Below, piece after piece: positions 1 through 7,139 of a DNA stretch of 23,105 nucleotides (position 1 is its first letter; the number at the start of each line of letters is the position of its first letter). The notes beneath the pieces are model-generated. The model did not search any database. It was given only the letters and a program-made list of their open reading frames with translations, and was not told where the DNA came from. A program made the position numbers and the translations under genes. Origin of the DNA: Nitrospira sp. UBA2083 (GTDB lineage: Bacteria > Nitrospirota > Nitrospiria > Nitrospirales > Nitrospiraceae); NCBI GenBank assembly GCA_002331625.1, contig DCZN01000110.1, positions 28,397 through 51,501 of the forward strand. The letters run 5' to 3'.

Positions 1-2
1 CT

Positions 3-779
3 GCCGCCGCGGAACCGCTTTTGGCCCTCGTGCAAATGGATATGCGCCGCGGGCGTCTTGGGTCGGCGCAAAGTCGGCTGGAGCAATTGCTGGCCAAGTC
101 TTCAACTCACCCCTACGCGGACGGTCTTCTTGGGGAGCTGTTGCTGACCAAAGGAGAATCGGCAGCTGCTCTAGCGCATTTTGAAACGGCGACTCGCCTG
201 AACCCAAAATGGGTCACCCCATGGATTCATCTGGCACGCGCCCACTATGCACAGAAACGGGCGAGTGAAGGAGATGCGACTCTGAGGAGAGGGTTAGACG
301 GCAGCCCTGAGAACGAACAGATGCGGCTCTTGTTGGCCCTGAGCCTGGGAGCTCAGGGGCATTATGACGACGCCATCGGAGAGTACGAAGCCGTGCTTCG
401 GCGGGCCCCCTCTTCGATTCTCGCCGCGAACAATCTGGCGGCCATCCTGGTTGACCGCAAGGGTGATCCCAAGAGTTTGGATCGAGCGCTGACGCTGAGC
501 CGGAGCTTCGAGTCGCAGAAGCCGAATGCCTACCTCCTCGACACTCTGGGATGGACCCATCATAAGATGGGACACCAGACTGATGCCGTACGCATCCTGC
601 AGCAAGCGACGACGTTGGTCCCTGATCATCCGATCCTCAATTATCATCTCGGGGCCGCCTATGCGAAAGGCGGACAGCGCGTCGAAGCCCTCACGCACTT
701 GAAGAAAGCGCTTGCAACCGGTGCCACCTTTGAAGGGTCGGACGAGGCGAAAACATTGCTGGGCGAGGTTTCGGGATGA
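3..779 (+). CDS. TPR-repeat protein of an XrtA/PEP-CTERM EPS locus (5' end outside window)
   Basis: This is the C-terminal part of a tetratricopeptide-repeat protein. The frame is open from base 3, so the true start lies upstream and the TTG at 21 is not a credible start. Several 34-residue TPR units are visible, with typical features such as A-x-x-x-x-x-A-L-x-x-x-P and N-L-A patterns: 'HPYADGLLGELLLTKGE', 'PSSILAANNLAAIL', 'AYLLDTLGWTHHKMG', 'PILNYHLGAAYAKGG'. The context (export protein, barrel, Wzz, kinase and ATPase directly downstream) matches the PrsT/TIGR02917-type TPR protein of exosortase-linked EPS loci, which is usually around 900 residues long; roughly the last 258 are seen here. 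Its role is probably to scaffold the envelope-spanning EPS machine. It overlaps the next gene by an ATGA start/stop, so the two are translationally coupled. The TPR call is firm; the PrsT assignment is inferred from context. Confidence 0.8.
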   Translation, partial: AAAEPLLALVQMDMRRGRLGSAQSRLEQLLAKSSTHPYADGLLGELLLTKGESAAALAHFETATRLNPKWVTPWIHLARAHYAQKRASEGDATLRRGLDGSPENEQMRLLLALSLGAQGHYDDAIGEYEAVLRRAPSSILAANNLAAILVDRKGDPKSLDRALTLSRSFESQKPNAYLLDTLGWTHHKMGHQTDAVRILQQATTLVPDHPILNYHLGAAYAKGGQRVEALTHLKKALATGATFEGSDEAKTLLGEVSG

Positions 780-1387
780 GGTCAGTGAAGACCAACATGA
801 CTTGGACAGGGTTTGGTCGGCTGGGCGTTCTGATCGGTAGTCTGTGTATGTCGCTGTTGACTGCCGGGATGGTCTTTGCCGCAGAACCGGTCAGCACCGA
901 ACTTGCCTACCTGCTCGGACCTGAAGATGTGCTGAAGGTCGCGGTCTGGAAGGACGAGCATTTGACCCAGGAAATGGTCGTGCGACCTGATGGCATGATC
1001 ACATTCCCTCTGGCCGGAGAAATCATGGCTGCAGGGCGGACGGCCGAAGATGTCCGTCTTGAGATCACGAAACGCCTCACAAAATACCTGCCGACACCGA
1101 ATGTGACGGTGACCGTGCTCAAAGTCCAAAGCTATCGCATCTATGTGTTGGGGCGTGTGAACAAGCCGGGTGAATATCAGGCCGGACACCACACGGATGT
1201 GTTGCAGGCTCTCAGTATGGCTGGCGGATTGACGCCCTACGCTGCGGAAAACGACATTAAAATCATCCGTCGGCAGAACGGAACCGATGAGATGGTCTTC
1301 CCGTTCCGCTATGGCGATGCGCGCAAGGGTAGAGATTTGGAGCAGAACATCGTGCTTCAGCGAGGCGATGTGGTGATGGTGCCGTGA
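776..1387 (+). CDS. Polysaccharide export protein (Wza/EpsD-like, periplasmic/outer membrane)
   Basis: 203 residues. An N-terminal hydrophobic segment (about residues 15-35, ending ...GMVFA-AEP) looks like a cleavable signal peptide. There is no clear lipobox, unlike classical Wza lipoproteins. Residues about 43-115 form a Poly_export domain: 'YLLGPEDVLKVAVWKDEHL', 'VRPDGMITFPLAGEI', a helical stretch, then 'PTPNVTVTVLK'. Residues about 120-190 form one SLBB domain ('IYVLGRVNKPGEY', 'LQALSMAGGLTPYA'). Family members form the outer-membrane export channel for capsule or EPS. The length suits the short PEP-CTERM-type variant with a single SLBB rather than the roughly 380-residue Wza. The start overlaps the TPR gene's stop as ATGA; an alternative in-frame ATG lies at 797. 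The barrel gene follows 4 bp after the stop. Confidence 0.9.
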   Translation: MRSVKTNMTWTGFGRLGVLIGSLCMSLLTAGMVFAAEPVSTELAYLLGPEDVLKVAVWKDEHLTQEMVVRPDGMITFPLAGEIMAAGRTAEDVRLEITKRLTKYLPTPNVTVTVLKVQSYRIYVLGRVNKPGEYQAGHHTDVLQALSMAGGLTPYAAENDIKIIRRQNGTDEMVFPFRYGDARKGRDLEQNIVLQRGDVVMVP

Positions 1388-1391
1388 CGGG

Positions 1392-2669
1392 ATGGACCTA
1401 CCGTATGTCGATCACAGTCGGGCGTGCCTTTCGGTCCGAGGATGGAGCCTGCTGTTAGGGGGACTATGCGGCATGGCCATAGCGACATTATGGCCGGTTG
1501 AGAAGCAGGCCAGCGCTGCGGAATGGTCGGCAGCCCCATCCCTGAGCGTCAAAGGGGCCTATAACAGTAACTTGCTTCTGAATAGCGGAAACAATGAGGT
1601 TTTTGGATATTGGATCACGCCCGCGGTTCGATTCAAGGGTGCGACGGAATCTCTGGACGTCGAAGGAGAGACGAGAGGGGATTTCGTGCATTATTTTGGA
1701 GACCAAGACCGAGAGTTCACGAACATGTATTTCCCGCTCAGGGCGTCATATCGATCGGAGCGACACACTATTGGATTTGAGGGAGGTTTTACGCGGGACA
1801 ATACCCTTCGTGGAGAGTTGCAGAGTACCGGTTTGGTTCTCGGCTTTACACAGCGAAACATGTGGACGGCCGCCCCGACCTGGAAGATCGGGATCACCGA
1901 GCGATTATCATGGCAGAGTCGGTATCAATTCCTCGATGCGAGCTATCAGGACGGACAGAAGTTCGGTCTGGCGGATTATCAGGTTCATGGGGTGGTGGCC
2001 GGGCCGACCTATAACATATCTGAATTGGATCAAATCCACGTGACGGGAGAATTTACAAGGGTGCGGATCCCACTCGCCGGTCTTGAGTCGACCTACTATG
2101 GAGCGCAAGGGGGGTGGACCCACGATTTCGGCCATCAGGTGACCGGATCGATCTCAGGGGGAGGCCGACTGGTGAATTCGACCCAGGACCTGCCAGCGAT
2201 ACCGGGAATACTAGGGGTTCTCCTGGGTCGGACGGCGGATAGTGCGGTCACGAGCCATGAGATCATCTGGGTGTACCACGCATCATTGCGCAAGCAGTTC
2301 GAGCGGTCCATGATTCAGATTGAGGGAAGCCGTGAGATCAACCCAAGCGGGTTCGGACGTCTGCTGCAAACCGATCGGGTGGGCGGATCATTCTCTCACA
2401 ATCTTACGGAAACGCTGACGGTCTCGCTGAACGGCGCTCTCTACTTCGTATCGGGGATCACTACGACGAGGAACAGCGTTCCGCTGAGTCAGACTCGCTT
2501 CTTCTCTGTCGGTCCGACCATCTCGTGGAAATTCGCACAATGGTGGGCGGTGGATGTGGCCTATACCTACGGAGAGCGAGCCGTCGACGAACTCGATCAA
2601 CGGAACAGTGCCAATTCAACCTTCATCATGTTGACGTATACAGGGGACAAATGGTCGGTGTCTCGATGA
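1392..2669 (+). CDS. Outer-membrane beta-barrel protein of the EPS locus
   Basis: 425 residues. A hydrophobic N-terminal segment (about residues 17-43, ending ...KQASA-AEW) is a likely Sec signal peptide. The mature part is rich in alternating hydrophobic/polar strands with aromatic ends, for example 'LSVKGAYNSNLLLNS', 'TGSISGGGRLVNS', 'LTVSLNGALYFVSG' and 'WWAVDVAYTYGER', as in outer-membrane barrels. Such proteins (TIGR03016-type) are regular members of PEP-CTERM/XrtA EPS loci and are thought to take part in polysaccharide export, though their exact role is not established. The start ATG follows the previous stop by 4 bp with GACGGG just upstream. The 3' end overlaps the Wzz gene by ATGA. 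The barrel call is by composition and context; family membership is inferred. Confidence 0.78.
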   Translation: MDLPYVDHSRACLSVRGWSLLLGGLCGMAIATLWPVEKQASAAEWSAAPSLSVKGAYNSNLLLNSGNNEVFGYWITPAVRFKGATESLDVEGETRGDFVHYFGDQDREFTNMYFPLRASYRSERHTIGFEGGFTRDNTLRGELQSTGLVLGFTQRNMWTAAPTWKIGITERLSWQSRYQFLDASYQDGQKFGLADYQVHGVVAGPTYNISELDQIHVTGEFTRVRIPLAGLESTYYGAQGGWTHDFGHQVTGSISGGGRLVNSTQDLPAIPGILGVLLGRTADSAVTSHEIIWVYHASLRKQFERSMIQIEGSREINPSGFGRLLQTDRVGGSFSHNLTETLTVSLNGALYFVSGITTTRNSVPLSQTRFFSVGPTISWKFAQWWAVDVAYTYGERAVDELDQRNSANSTFIMLTYTGDKWSVSR

Positions 2670-4435
2670 GCCAAGGGCGGAGAGTGCCGGGTGCGGCGGT
2701 TGGGCGCACCAAGACTCTCAGCGACTATCTAGTCTTACTGCGTCGCCGCCGATCGCTGATTTTGGGAGTGGGAGCGGCACTTCTAGCGGCGAGCGCAGCG
2801 CTCGCGTTTCTCTTGCCGGCGGTCTATCGCTCCACCGCGACGATCCTGATCGAAGAGCAGGAGATTCCTCCGGACCTCGTGCGTTCTGCCATCGCGACCT
2901 ATGCGGATCAACGGATCGAGACGATCAAGCAACAAGTACTCAGTCGATCGACCCTCTGGCGGATCGTCGAACAGTACGAGCTCTACAAGAGTCTTCGCAA
3001 ACGGAGTCCGACGGAAGAAGTTCTGACTCGGTTCACCAAAGACATTCAGATTGAAGTCATGAACGTCAAGGTCATCGATAAGCGGACACAGAATCCGACG
3101 CAGGCGACGATTGCATTTACCCTGGCCTATGACGGTGAAAGTCCTGCACTGGCACAAAAGGTCGCTAATGAGCTCACCAGTCTTTTTTTGAACGAAAATT
3201 TGAAGACTCGCGAACGTCATGCGCAGGAGACGACGACCTTCCTGAAACGAGAATCGGAGAATCTGGCTCGGCACATTCTTGAGCTCGAGCAAAAGATCTC
3301 GGCAGTCAAACAGCGAGCAGGGGGCGCCTTGCCGGAGCTGGTGCAGCTCAATATGCAGCTCATGAACCAAGCAGAACGGGAGCTCATGGATGCCGATCGG
3401 GATATCCGATCCCTCCGCGAACGCAAGACATTTCTGGAGGGAGAGCTGGCCACACTGAAGCCCCATACCCCGATCATCAGTGCCAGCGGAGAGCGGCTGT
3501 TGGATTCTGCCGAACGCTTGAAGGCATTGCGGGCGCAGCTTGCCAGTGTCTCGGGCTATCTCCTGCCCGATCACCCGGATATCGTCAAACTGAAGCAGGA
3601 GCTTGTCTCGCTTGAAAGAGAAACCGGCGGTTCGGACGGTCGCGATGAATTGTCGAAACGACTCATGGCGGAACGAGGCCTGTTGGATGACCTTCGTGGG
3701 CGCGTGCATGAGGCTCATCCCGACCTGATCCGTGCCCAAGAGGTCGTGGCTTCGCTTGAGCAGGAATTGAAGGCCGCGACCGATCGTGCTGCGGCATCGG
3801 TGACCGTCAAGCCTGAGAACCCCGCGTATATCAATATTGAGTCTCAGTTGGCGTCGACGAATGCCTCGTTAGCCTCGCTTGAATCGACTCGGTCGAACGT
3901 CAAACGGCGGATGGCCGAATATATGAAGCGACTGGAAGTGACACCGAGCATTGAACCTGAGTATCTGGATCTGGTTCGGGATCGGGAGAATTCAGCGCAT
4001 AAACACCAGGAGATCACCTCTCGCTTGATGGAGGCCCAGGTATCGGCTGAGCTCGAAGTGCAGCGGAAAGGCGAACGGTTCTCGCTGATCAATCCTCCAG
4101 AGCTGCCGGAAAAGCCGGAACGACCCAATCGACTTGCGATCCTGTTCCTCGGAGCCTTTCTCGCCGTCGGGGGAGGAATCGGTGCTGGAGTGGCGACGGA
4201 CAACCTAGACCGCACCATTCATACGCCGGAACAGTTCGGTCGCGCACTGCAGGGCTTGACGTTGGCGGTCATTCCCTATCTTCCGTCCCACGACGAGATG
4301 GTTTCTCTGGGCCGTCGCCGGAAGCTCCTCGGTTTCGCGAGTCTTGGCGTGGTCGTGGTTGGGGCGGTTGTGTTGCACCTAGCATGGATGCCGCTGGACG
4401 TGCTGTGGTACACGATTTGGCGGAAGCTTGGGTGA
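2666..4435 (+). CDS. Wzz/GNVR-type polysaccharide chain-length determinant
   Basis: About 589 residues from the ATG at 2666, which overlaps the barrel stop as ATGA; a second in-frame ATG at 2651 with AGGGG upstream is an alternative. The frame is open back to 2525, but that part overlaps the barrel gene. TM1 is at about residues 31-50, followed by a Wzz-type domain ('YRSTATILIEEQEIPPDLV'). A long coiled-coil region (about 190-440) is rich in Glu, Leu and Arg. The proline motif 'PELPEKPERPNR' (about 477-488) sits before TM2 (about 488-510). An unusual third hydrophobic segment (about 555-580) and a short C-terminal tail follow. Inner-membrane co-polymerases of this kind set EPS chain length and, with a BY-kinase, drive polymerisation and export. 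The kinase gene follows 24 bp after the stop, so the kinase domain is separate rather than fused. Confidence 0.9.
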   Translation: MSQGRRVPGAAVGRTKTLSDYLVLLRRRRSLILGVGAALLAASAALAFLLPAVYRSTATILIEEQEIPPDLVRSAIATYADQRIETIKQQVLSRSTLWRIVEQYELYKSLRKRSPTEEVLTRFTKDIQIEVMNVKVIDKRTQNPTQATIAFTLAYDGESPALAQKVANELTSLFLNENLKTRERHAQETTTFLKRESENLARHILELEQKISAVKQRAGGALPELVQLNMQLMNQAERELMDADRDIRSLRERKTFLEGELATLKPHTPIISASGERLLDSAERLKALRAQLASVSGYLLPDHPDIVKLKQELVSLERETGGSDGRDELSKRLMAERGLLDDLRGRVHEAHPDLIRAQEVVASLEQELKAATDRAAASVTVKPENPAYINIESQLASTNASLASLESTRSNVKRRMAEYMKRLEVTPSIEPEYLDLVRDRENSAHKHQEITSRLMEAQVSAELEVQRKGERFSLINPPELPEKPERPNRLAILFLGAFLAVGGGIGAGVATDNLDRTIHTPEQFGRALQGLTLAVIPYLPSHDEMVSLGRRRKLLGFASLGVVVVGAVVLHLAWMPLDVLWYTIWRKLG

Positions 4436-4459
4436 TCGGATGACGGGGGAGGATCAGTG

Positions 4460-5296
4460 ATGGAATATCTCCATCAAGCGCAGGAACGATTTAAGCGACA
4501 GAAAGGAGGATCAGGTCAGGATCTGCCTCACTCATCCGGGAATTCCCTGAGTCAGACTCCGCCGATCGTCTATTCCTCGACTAGAACGATCTCACTTCCG
4601 GATCAGGCGGCGCGGGTGTATCCGTTAATTACCGCATCCGAGGAGGGAGAATTCGTCGATGCGTATAAGATCTTACGGGCACAGGTAATTCGTCAGTTTA
4701 AAGAGAAGGGGTGGAATGTCTTGGGCGTGTCCAGTCCAACCACGCATGAGGGGAAGACCTTGACAGCGGTGAACCTCTCGCTGGCCCTGGCGATGGACTT
4801 GGCTCATACAGTGTTGTTGGTGGATACAGATTTGGGACGTCCCACTGTCCACCGTGCGTTTGGATTGGCGCAGGCCCAGGGGTTGACGGAATACCTGTTC
4901 GATGCGGCGCCGCTCGCGCAACTTCTCTTTCACCCAGGAGTCGGCCGGCTGGTCGTCCTTCCGGGAGGACGGGCGATCAAGAATTCTGCTGAGGCCTTGG
5001 CCTCACCCAAAATGGCCGCGCTCGCACAAGAACTCAAACATCGCTACCCTTCCCGTTTTATCGTGTTCGATCTTCCCCCGGTCCTGTCCCGTCCGGATGT
5101 CCTGGGGTTCAGCCCCTATGTCGATGCGCTGATGCTCGTCGCTGAAGAAGGCCGAACGTCATCGGCAGATGTGGAACAAGCTCTTGCGGTCATCGGGGAC
5201 AGTGTTCCGATTCTTGGAGGAGTACTCAATAAGGCGGGACGCAAGCAATTGACCAAGCGGCGAGTGACGGATTTGTTGCGAATTCATGTGAGCTGA
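4460..5296 (+). CDS. CpsD/CapB-family tyrosine-kinase-like ATPase of the EPS locus
   Basis: 278 residues from the ATG at 4460; GTG at 4457 is directly adjacent, and GGGGGAGG at 4445-4452 is a good ribosome binding site. The core is a P-loop BY-kinase/MinD-like fold: 'EFVDAYKILRAQV' (64-76), Walker A 'SSPTTHEGKT' (91-100), Walker A' 'LLVDTDLGRP' (119-128) and Walker B 'RFIVFDLPPVL' (199-209). Partners of Wzz proteins normally autophosphorylate on a C-terminal tyrosine cluster and control chain length. Two oddities: the usual Gly before Glu-Gly-Lys in Walker A is His96, and the C-terminus ends '...VTDLLRIHVS' without any Tyr cluster. It may therefore act as an ATPase without the usual tyrosine phosphorylation cycle. 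The next gene starts 5 bp downstream. Confidence 0.85.
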   Translation: MEYLHQAQERFKRQKGGSGQDLPHSSGNSLSQTPPIVYSSTRTISLPDQAARVYPLITASEEGEFVDAYKILRAQVIRQFKEKGWNVLGVSSPTTHEGKTLTAVNLSLALAMDLAHTVLLVDTDLGRPTVHRAFGLAQAQGLTEYLFDAAPLAQLLFHPGVGRLVVLPGGRAIKNSAEALASPKMAALAQELKHRYPSRFIVFDLPPVLSRPDVLGFSPYVDALMLVAEEGRTSSADVEQALAVIGDSVPILGGVLNKAGRKQLTKRRVTDLLRIHVS

Positions 5297-5301
5297 GGAC
5301 C

Positions 5302-6705
5302 ATGTACGAGACACACTATCGAATGAAGGCGAAACCGTTCACGCTGGTGCCGGATCCTCTATTTCTCTATTTGGGCGAGAAACACAGGACGGCCCTCAGT
5401 CTTCTGGAGTATGGACTTGCGAATGGCGTGGCATTCATCGTCATTGCAGGTGAGCCGGGCACAGGGAAGACCACGCTCTTGAACCGACTGCTTGACGAGA
5501 CTCGTCACCCGTGGACCATCGGGGTACTCTCGAACACACACACCGGATTCGGTGGGCTTCTGCCGTGGATCGGCGCTGCATTCGACCTCCAGCTCGCGGG
5601 GATGAGTGAGACGGATGCTTTTCAGAAATTCTCCCGTTTCTTGGAGCAGGAACGAGGTGCGGGCCGTCGCGTGCTGCTGATCGTCGATGAGGCTCAAAAC
5701 ATGGGACCGGCGATGTTGGAAGAGCTACGGTTGATCTCAAACCTCAACGATGGACGCCGCCGGTCGTTACAAATTGTCCTATCTGGCCAATTGGGCCTGC
5801 GAGAACTACTGAAAAGTCCGGGATTGGTCCAACTCGCGCAACGGATCGGCGTTGAGTACCTGTTAGGTTCACTATCCGAGGAGGAAACGATCGCCTATAT
5901 CGCCCATCGGTTGGAGGTGGCGGGACGGGAGACATCCCTCTTCACGACCTTGGCAGGGCGTTATGTGTTTCGTCTCAGCGGTGGTACGCCTAGGCTGATC
6001 AATCAACTATGCGATCATGCGCTGGTGTACGGCTTCGCCAGTCAGGCGGAGACCATCACCGCCCGCATCGTGTTGGATGCGGCCGCGGCTCGTGACCGCC
6101 ATGCTATGTTTCCGTTCAAAGTCGCTCCAGAATCTCTTGAGATTTCCGTACATGAGGTGGAGCAAGAACGGAGCGAGGTTCACGCGCTTCCAGTGCGGAA
6201 CCTTCGATCTCAGGAGGCGATTCATCCACTTGCCGGAAACGATGGAGAGAATCCTGCGGCTCTCTACGATGAGGCTGTCGCGCTCAAGAAGGCCAGCCAG
6301 TTGAAGAAGGCCATCATTCTGTTCGACCGATTGGCAGAACGAAAATCCTGGGCTGTGAAGGCTTTGGCACAGAAAGGATTGTGTTTGAAAGCGATGGGAC
6401 GGTACGAAGATGCGTTCATCGCCATGCGTGAGGCCGCAAAACTACAGCCGGTAACCGAAGAGGAGGGTGTGGCCGCGCGATATCTCCTGGCTCGAACCCT
6501 CGAATCACAAGGCTTGTGTGATGAAGCCCGTGAGGTATATGTGGCATTGGACCAGGGGCAACGTAAGTACCGGGACGTATCGGTTCGGCTTGCGCGACTT
6601 CAGAACAATGACCAGGATAGTGTGTCGGTGGACGGAGAACGAGTCACTCGACTTGGAGCATTTTGGCGAGGATGCGGACAACTCTTTCGCGGCATGCAAA
6701 ATTGA
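5302..6705 (+). CDS. ExeA-like AAA ATPase with C-terminal TPR extension (XrtA-associated type)
   Basis: 467 residues. The N-terminus 'MYETHYRMKAKPFTLVPDP' and the 'Y-F..PF...PDP.FLYL...H..AL' pattern are typical of ExeA/GspA-type ATPases and of the TIGR03015 ATPase of PEP-CTERM EPS loci. Walker A is 'GEPGTGKT' (50-57) and Walker B 'VLLIVDEAQNM' (124-134). Sensor-like segments are 'QIVLSGQLGLRELL' and the closing 'LSGGTPRLINQLCDHAL'. The plain family ATPase is about 270-350 residues; here about 180 extra residues include two to three TPR-like units (about 305-430: 'AALYDEAVALKKASQLKKA', 'LAQKGLCLKAMGRYEDA', 'RYLLARTLESQGLCDEA'). It is the last intact gene of the EPS operon in this window; what follows is non-coding or remnant DNA. 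The ATPase call is sure; the exact role in EPS export is not established. Confidence 0.88.
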   Translation: MYETHYRMKAKPFTLVPDPLFLYLGEKHRTALSLLEYGLANGVAFIVIAGEPGTGKTTLLNRLLDETRHPWTIGVLSNTHTGFGGLLPWIGAAFDLQLAGMSETDAFQKFSRFLEQERGAGRRVLLIVDEAQNMGPAMLEELRLISNLNDGRRRSLQIVLSGQLGLRELLKSPGLVQLAQRIGVEYLLGSLSEEETIAYIAHRLEVAGRETSLFTTLAGRYVFRLSGGTPRLINQLCDHALVYGFASQAETITARIVLDAAAARDRHAMFPFKVAPESLEISVHEVEQERSEVHALPVRNLRSQEAIHPLAGNDGENPAALYDEAVALKKASQLKKAIILFDRLAERKSWAVKALAQKGLCLKAMGRYEDAFIAMREAAKLQPVTEEEGVAARYLLARTLESQGLCDEAREVYVALDQGQRKYRDVSVRLARLQNNDQDSVSVDGERVTRLGAFWRGCGQLFRGMQN

Positions 6706-6818
6706 CCGTTCTGAAATTCGTGATCTGTTCTCGAGGAAGGTGCTGAAAGGTAGCGCCACTCATAATAAATAATCTGACAAAAGCAATCACGCAAGCCTTA
6801 ACCGTCCACAAAAAACTC

Positions 6819-6947
6819 GGTTGGTCATACGATGGGCTCCACTTGTGGGTTAGGTGTCATGCGGCAAGCACTGTCCCTTCGATTGTGAAGGTGAGAGAGG
6901 GGCTAAGGCAAGCTATCAACGATGGGTTGAGCGCCTCGCCTCCACCA
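6819..6947 (+). repeat. 129-bp direct repeat, left copy
   Basis: It begins GGTTGGTCATACGATGGG and ends CGCCTCGCCTCCACCA. Aligned by eye it matches 17462-17590 at 120 of 129 positions with no gaps. Weaker similarity continues upstream (AGCAATCACGCAAGCC against AGCTATCACAGAAGCT). Downstream similarity stops sharply at CCACCA. The two copies are in the same orientation about 10.6 kb apart and bracket all recombinase remnants in the window. Confidence 0.9.
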
Positions 6948-6950
6948 AAC

Positions 6951-6997
6951 CGCACTTCGTGCGTACCGGCGGCTCATCCCATGATTGATGCCGCCGG
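6951..6997. repeat. Two adjacent hairpins beside the left direct repeat
   Basis: CGCAC-TTC-GTGCG (6951-6963) is a perfect 5-bp stem with a 3-nt loop. It is followed at once by CCGGCGGC (6966-6973) and GCCGCCGG (6990-6997), a perfect 8-bp inverted repeat with a 16-nt loop. They start 3 bp after the end of the repeat. No counterpart is seen at the right copy. They could be an element terminus, a recombination site or a folded RNA; nothing decides between these. Confidence 0.55.
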
Positions 6998-7001
6998 ATA
7001 G

Positions 7002-7139
7002 AGTCCTCAGCCCACCAGAGTCCTTCGATTGACCCGCAGGCTCTTTTTCGTCCTATCGAACTGACGCCCGCGGATAAAAACCTCGAGCGTTCCGCTCCTT
7101 TCTCACTTCGCTTGACTCAGATTCTTACGCTGGTTCCGG
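7002..7139. other. Short intergenic stretch before the recombinase pseudogene
   Basis: No gene is seen here. The stretch lies between the left repeat/hairpins and the 3' end of the broken serine recombinase, so if the element had a left attachment site outside the repeats it would be here. With 6706-6746 and the remnant frame it makes up the roughly 430-bp gap after the EPS operon. I see no convincing terminator for that operon. Confidence 0.4.

Larger units (their letters stand above)
6747..7001 (+). pseudogene. Remnant reading frame carrying the left copy of the 129-bp repeat
   Basis: The frame is open from the TGA at 6744 to the TAG at 6999 but has no plausible start codon near its beginning. 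It reads '..NNLTKAITQALTVHKKL' and then, inside the repeat, 'GWSYDGLHLWVRCHAAS' followed by 'VKVREGLRQAINDGLSASP'. The right copy (17462-17590) encodes nearly the same peptide. Of nine base differences, six fall at third codon positions, so the segment was probably coding. I do not recognise the family. After 'SPPP' the two copies diverge completely. Most likely a truncated relic. Confidence 0.45.

Noticed and set aside
1594..2043. 149-codon + frame inside the barrel gene
   Set aside because: Out-of-frame shadow with Arg/Ser-rich composition and no ribosome binding site.
2783..3739. 318-codon open frame on the - strand
   Set aside because: It lies antisense to the Wzz-type gene with no motif of its own.
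6948..6997. Hairpins as domain V of a group II intron on the - strand
   Set aside because: The stem lacks the GNRA tetraloop and the correct bulge, and no reverse transcriptase or other intron domains are seen nearby.
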